Positions 61,924 through 64,000 of a stretch of 64,000 bases of DNA are shown one piece after another (position 1 is the stretch's first letter; each line of letters starts with the position of its first letter). The translations under genes were made by a program, and so were the position numbers. Where the stretch lies: NCBI RefSeq assembly GCF_000455365.1, contig NZ_HG315688.1, forward strand, positions 124,001 to 188,000, read 5' to 3'. This DNA is from Halopiger djelfimassiliensis (lineage in GTDB: Archaea > Halobacteriota > Halobacteria > Halobacteriales > Natrialbaceae). The notes below the pieces were generated by a model that saw only the letters and a list, made by a program, of their open reading frames with translations, was not told the DNA's origin and made no database searches.

Positions 61924-62742
61924 ATGTTCTTTCACGAACCGGAGCTCCAGTACGACGTTACCGTCGAGGAACCGGATCCACACTTCGCAAAGCTCCTCCA
62001 GCAGGCGATCGGCGGACAGGAAGGCGAGATGCGCGTCGCCCTCCAGTATCTGTTCCAGGCCTGGGCGCTCCCCGAGGAGTACGAAGCCTATCGAAACCTG
62101 TTGATGGAGACCGCAACCGAGGAACTCGGCCACATCGAGATGCTCGCGACGGCCGTCACGAAGAACCTCCGTGGCTCGCCAAAGCAGATGCGCGAGGAGA
62201 CGGAAACGACTGCGGCCGCCGCCGCGGCGATGACCGGCCAGAATCCGCGCCAGTTCCTCTCCTCGGGGCTGTCCGCGATGCCCGTCGACAGCAACGGCGT
62301 CCCCTTCACCGGCGGCTACGTCGTCGCCTCCGGCAACCTCGCGGGAGACCTCTACGCCAACGTCATGGCCGAAGCGACCGGACGCACCCTCGCGACACGC
62401 CTCTGGGAGTACACTGACGACCCCGGGATGAAGGACATGCTCTCCTATCTCATCGCCCGCGATACCATGCACCAGAACCAGTGGCTCGAGGCCCTCGAGT
62501 CGCTCGACGATCCGGTTCCGGTCCCCGCAAGCTTCCCACAGGAGGAGGAAAACCAGTCGGTCAACTACGCCTTCATGTCGACCCGGCGCGAGCCACAACC
62601 GGATCCGAACGCGCCGTGGACGCAGGGCGCTGCCCCGGACAGCAACGGCGAGTTCACCTATCTCGCCGAACAGCCGGGTGACGGCGACGGCGTCCCACCT
62701 GCTCCGGACCCGAGCACCTACGACGATCCCGAATCGGAGTAA
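61924..62742 (+). CDS. Manganese catalase
   Basis: Manganese catalase breaks down hydrogen peroxide with a dinuclear Mn centre. The 272-residue protein (MFFHEPELQYDVTVEEPDPHFAKLLQQAIGGQEGEMRVALQYLFQAW) has ferritin-like helices with the metal Glu and His in GGQEGEMR and ETATEELGHIEMLATAV, then GNLAGDLYANVMAEATGRTLATRLWEYTDDPGMKDMLSYLIARDTMHQNQW. The C-terminal acidic, Pro-rich tail is usual. It probably protects the respiratory neighbourhood from peroxide. Confidence 0.95.
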   Translation: MFFHEPELQYDVTVEEPDPHFAKLLQQAIGGQEGEMRVALQYLFQAWALPEEYEAYRNLLMETATEELGHIEMLATAVTKNLRGSPKQMREETETTAAAAAAMTGQNPRQFLSSGLSAMPVDSNGVPFTGGYVVASGNLAGDLYANVMAEATGRTLATRLWEYTDDPGMKDMLSYLIARDTMHQNQWLEALESLDDPVPVPASFPQEEENQSVNYAFMSTRREPQPDPNAPWTQGAAPDSNGEFTYLAEQPGDGDGVPPAPDPSTYDDPESE

Positions 62743-62813
62743 CGCCCCACGTCGAACACACTCGACCTCGAACCGCTAATCACGTTCGCTACCCCACCTA
62801 CCGGACGATTCCG

Positions 62814-63383
62814 TCACTCGCCCCGCTCCCGCTGAATCCGCTCCTCGAACCCGGCCATCTGCCGGTAAATCGGCGGTGTCAGTACGCCAGCGATCCCGAC
62901 GAGGATGGCAACCGCCCCGATCGGGAACAGCAGCGGCTCGACATCGAGACAGGAGTTCAACGACGCGATCCGGACGTAGTACCGGGTTCCATCGACCGCC
63001 ACGACGACACCCGAACGGAGCGCGTCGCGGTTCGCCAGTTCCCCCTCGATCGTCGCCTCTCCGAGCGGACTGTCGATCGCCTCCTCGAGCGCGCGCCGTT
63101 CGGCGGTCGAGAGCTCCTCGTACTCGAGTTCGGTGACGGTTGCAGCCGGCGGCTCGTCCCCCTCGAGAGGCCGTACCTCGAGGGCGGGATCGCTACAGAG
63201 CCCGAACGTGTCCTGCAAAACGACGTACCCGCCGACGATGGCAAGCGGGAGTCCGACGGCGATCAGTACCACGCCGAGAAAGGGAGCGACGTACGTGAGC
63301 ACCAACGACTCCCCCGGGTCGGTCGGCTCGCCGCTTGCCGGCGGATCCTCGGCGGGTTCCCCCGCGGTATCGTCATCGGTCAT
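62814..63383 (-). CDS. Haloarchaeal membrane protein with two anchoring helices
   Basis: The ATG at 63383 gives 189 residues: an acidic cytosolic start, a helix (SLVLTYVAPFLGVVLIAVGLPLAIVGGYVVL), an outside domain and a second helix near the C-terminus. In the outside domain, ELEYEELSTAERRALEEAIDSPLGEATIEGELANRDALRSG recurs in haloarchaeal DUF7979-type proteins. An extracellular Cys pair (GLCSD, NSCLD) might form a disulfide. The function is unknown. Its ATGA overlaps the previous gene by four bases, so it is coupled to it. Confidence 0.8.
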   Translation of the reverse strand: MTDDDTAGEPAEDPPASGEPTDPGESLVLTYVAPFLGVVLIAVGLPLAIVGGYVVLQDTFGLCSDPALEVRPLEGDEPPAATVTELEYEELSTAERRALEEAIDSPLGEATIEGELANRDALRSGVVVAVDGTRYYVRIASLNSCLDVEPLLFPIGAVAILVGIAGVLTPPIYRQMAGFEERIQRERGE

Positions 63384-64000
63384 GACTCCTCCGCTGGGGG
63401 TGCGGGGTGGCGACCACCCAAGAATTCGATCGTCGCCGCGAGTCCGAGACCGTACACCCAGTGTGCCAGCAGGACGAACACGAGATACGCGACGAGTTCG
63501 AGCCCGGTCTGATCGGTCTGAAATGCGATGGCGAACCCCGACGCGATAACGGTCGAATACCACAGCCCCGTGACGAGGGAGAGTTTCCCGGGGAGATACT
63601 CGCCGAGCGCCAGAAAGAGCAACGGCCACGTGACCGTTCCCCCCGCGAGAAACACCGCGTACCCGAGCGGGACGCTCGACGGAAGCCCGACGAGGGTTGC
63701 AAGCCCCGCGAACGAGTCGAGATCGAACGCGCCAAGCGCGGCGGCGGCGGCGAACACCCCGGTCATGAGACCGGTCCCGACGAGTCCGCCGACCGCCCCG
63801 GCCCACGCGTCGTTTGCAACCGTCCGCGCAACCGGTTTGATGCGCCCGTACAGCGACGGCGGTCGTTCCTCCTGAGCCGGCACGTACGATCGACGAACCG
63901 TCTCGGGTTCCGCGGGCGGGACGCCGCGTTCGCGCTCGAGTCTGGTCTCGAACCACTGCCACTCCGGCGTGAACTGGTTGGTCGACTTGAGATCCCACGG
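63380..64000 (-). CDS. C-terminal part of a protein joining a heme-copper oxidase subunit I-type tail to a DUF6789-like membrane domain (partial)
   Basis: The frame is open to the window's right edge. At the edge it reads PWDLKSTNQFTPEWQWFE, which resembles the cytoplasmic tail after the last helix of heme-copper oxidase subunit I. After an acidic link (RGVPPAEPETVRRSYVPAQEE) comes a four-helix domain (AGAVGGLVGTGLMTGVFAAAAAL, GYAVFLAGGTVTWPLLFLALGEYLPGKLSLVTG, VFVLLAHWVYGLGLAATIEFL) like DUF6789. The oxidase identity rests on a short tail and is not certain. The GTG at 63883 is not the real start. Overlaps the downstream gene by four bases. Confidence 0.7.
   Translation of the reverse strand, partial: PWDLKSTNQFTPEWQWFETRLERERGVPPAEPETVRRSYVPAQEERPPSLYGRIKPVARTVANDAWAGAVGGLVGTGLMTGVFAAAAALGAFDLDSFAGLATLVGLPSSVPLGYAVFLAGGTVTWPLLFLALGEYLPGKLSLVTGLWYSTVIASGFAIAFQTDQTGLELVAYLVFVLLAHWVYGLGLAATIEFLGGRHPAPPAEES

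Overview
The window is a high-GC, acidic-proteome archaeal chromosome segment. Archaeal-only proteins (RadB, S17e, AglB/STT3-like protein, geranylgeranyl reductase), many haloarchaea-restricted families (HalOD1, DUF7344-, DUF5830-, DUF4330-type), Asp/Glu-rich proteins and an intron-containing elongator tRNA-Met point to a halophilic archaeon, probably of the Natrialbales (Natrinema/Haloterrigena/Natronorubrum type). The genus-level guess is inference.

Region 1 (1-2.6 kb): two divergent secreted proteins. The rightward one carries ten QxNxNxQ motifs in five regularly spaced pairs and looks like a beta-solenoid or amyloid-like surface protein. The leftward one, cut by the window edge, has a related motif.

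Region 2 (3.1-25.1 kb): a surface-polysaccharide/glycan locus. GlmS supplies amino sugar; a Gfo/Idh oxidoreductase and a UDP-GlcNAc 2-epimerase modify nucleotide sugars. Five glycosyltransferases, an alkaline-phosphatase-superfamily enzyme, an O-antigen-polymerase-like protein, a PglK/MsbA-like ABC exporter, a WbaP-like initiating phosphotransferase, a divergent STT3-like protein and a PAP2 phosphatase follow. The genes alternate strand and several convergent pairs overlap at their stop codons.

Region 3 (25.1-32.2 kb): a RuvC-like (RNase H fold) protein divergent from radB, a four-CBS protein with a ribosome-hibernation-like C-terminus, small membrane and secreted proteins, and a low-GC two-gene DUF6338 patch beside tRNA-Val(GAC).

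Region 4 (32.3-38.3 kb): the trpDFEG operon, with an apparently intact IS200/IS605 element (TnpA plus TnpB) inserted directly behind trpG.

Region 5 (38.3-50.4 kb): intein-free nrdJ, small zinc-finger and membrane proteins, intron-containing tRNA-Met, an unexplained 0.7-kb intergenic stretch with three consecutive dyads, an intact HalOD1 gene beside a multiply frameshifted PAS/GAF/HalOD1 pseudogene, a CTAG-type methyltransferase (Zim-like) and a frameshifted membrane protein.

Region 6 (50.4-64 kb): mostly housekeeping. It holds an FMN reductase, MutY, a CitG-like/DUF447 pair, S17e, Asd, a TrmB regulator, UspA, a 2-hydroxyacid dehydrogenase, a geranylgeranyl reductase, a heme-copper oxidase subunit III, manganese catalase, and at the right edge an apparent oxidase subunit I C-terminus fused to a DUF6789-like membrane domain. 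No CRISPR array, rRNA or replication origin was seen.
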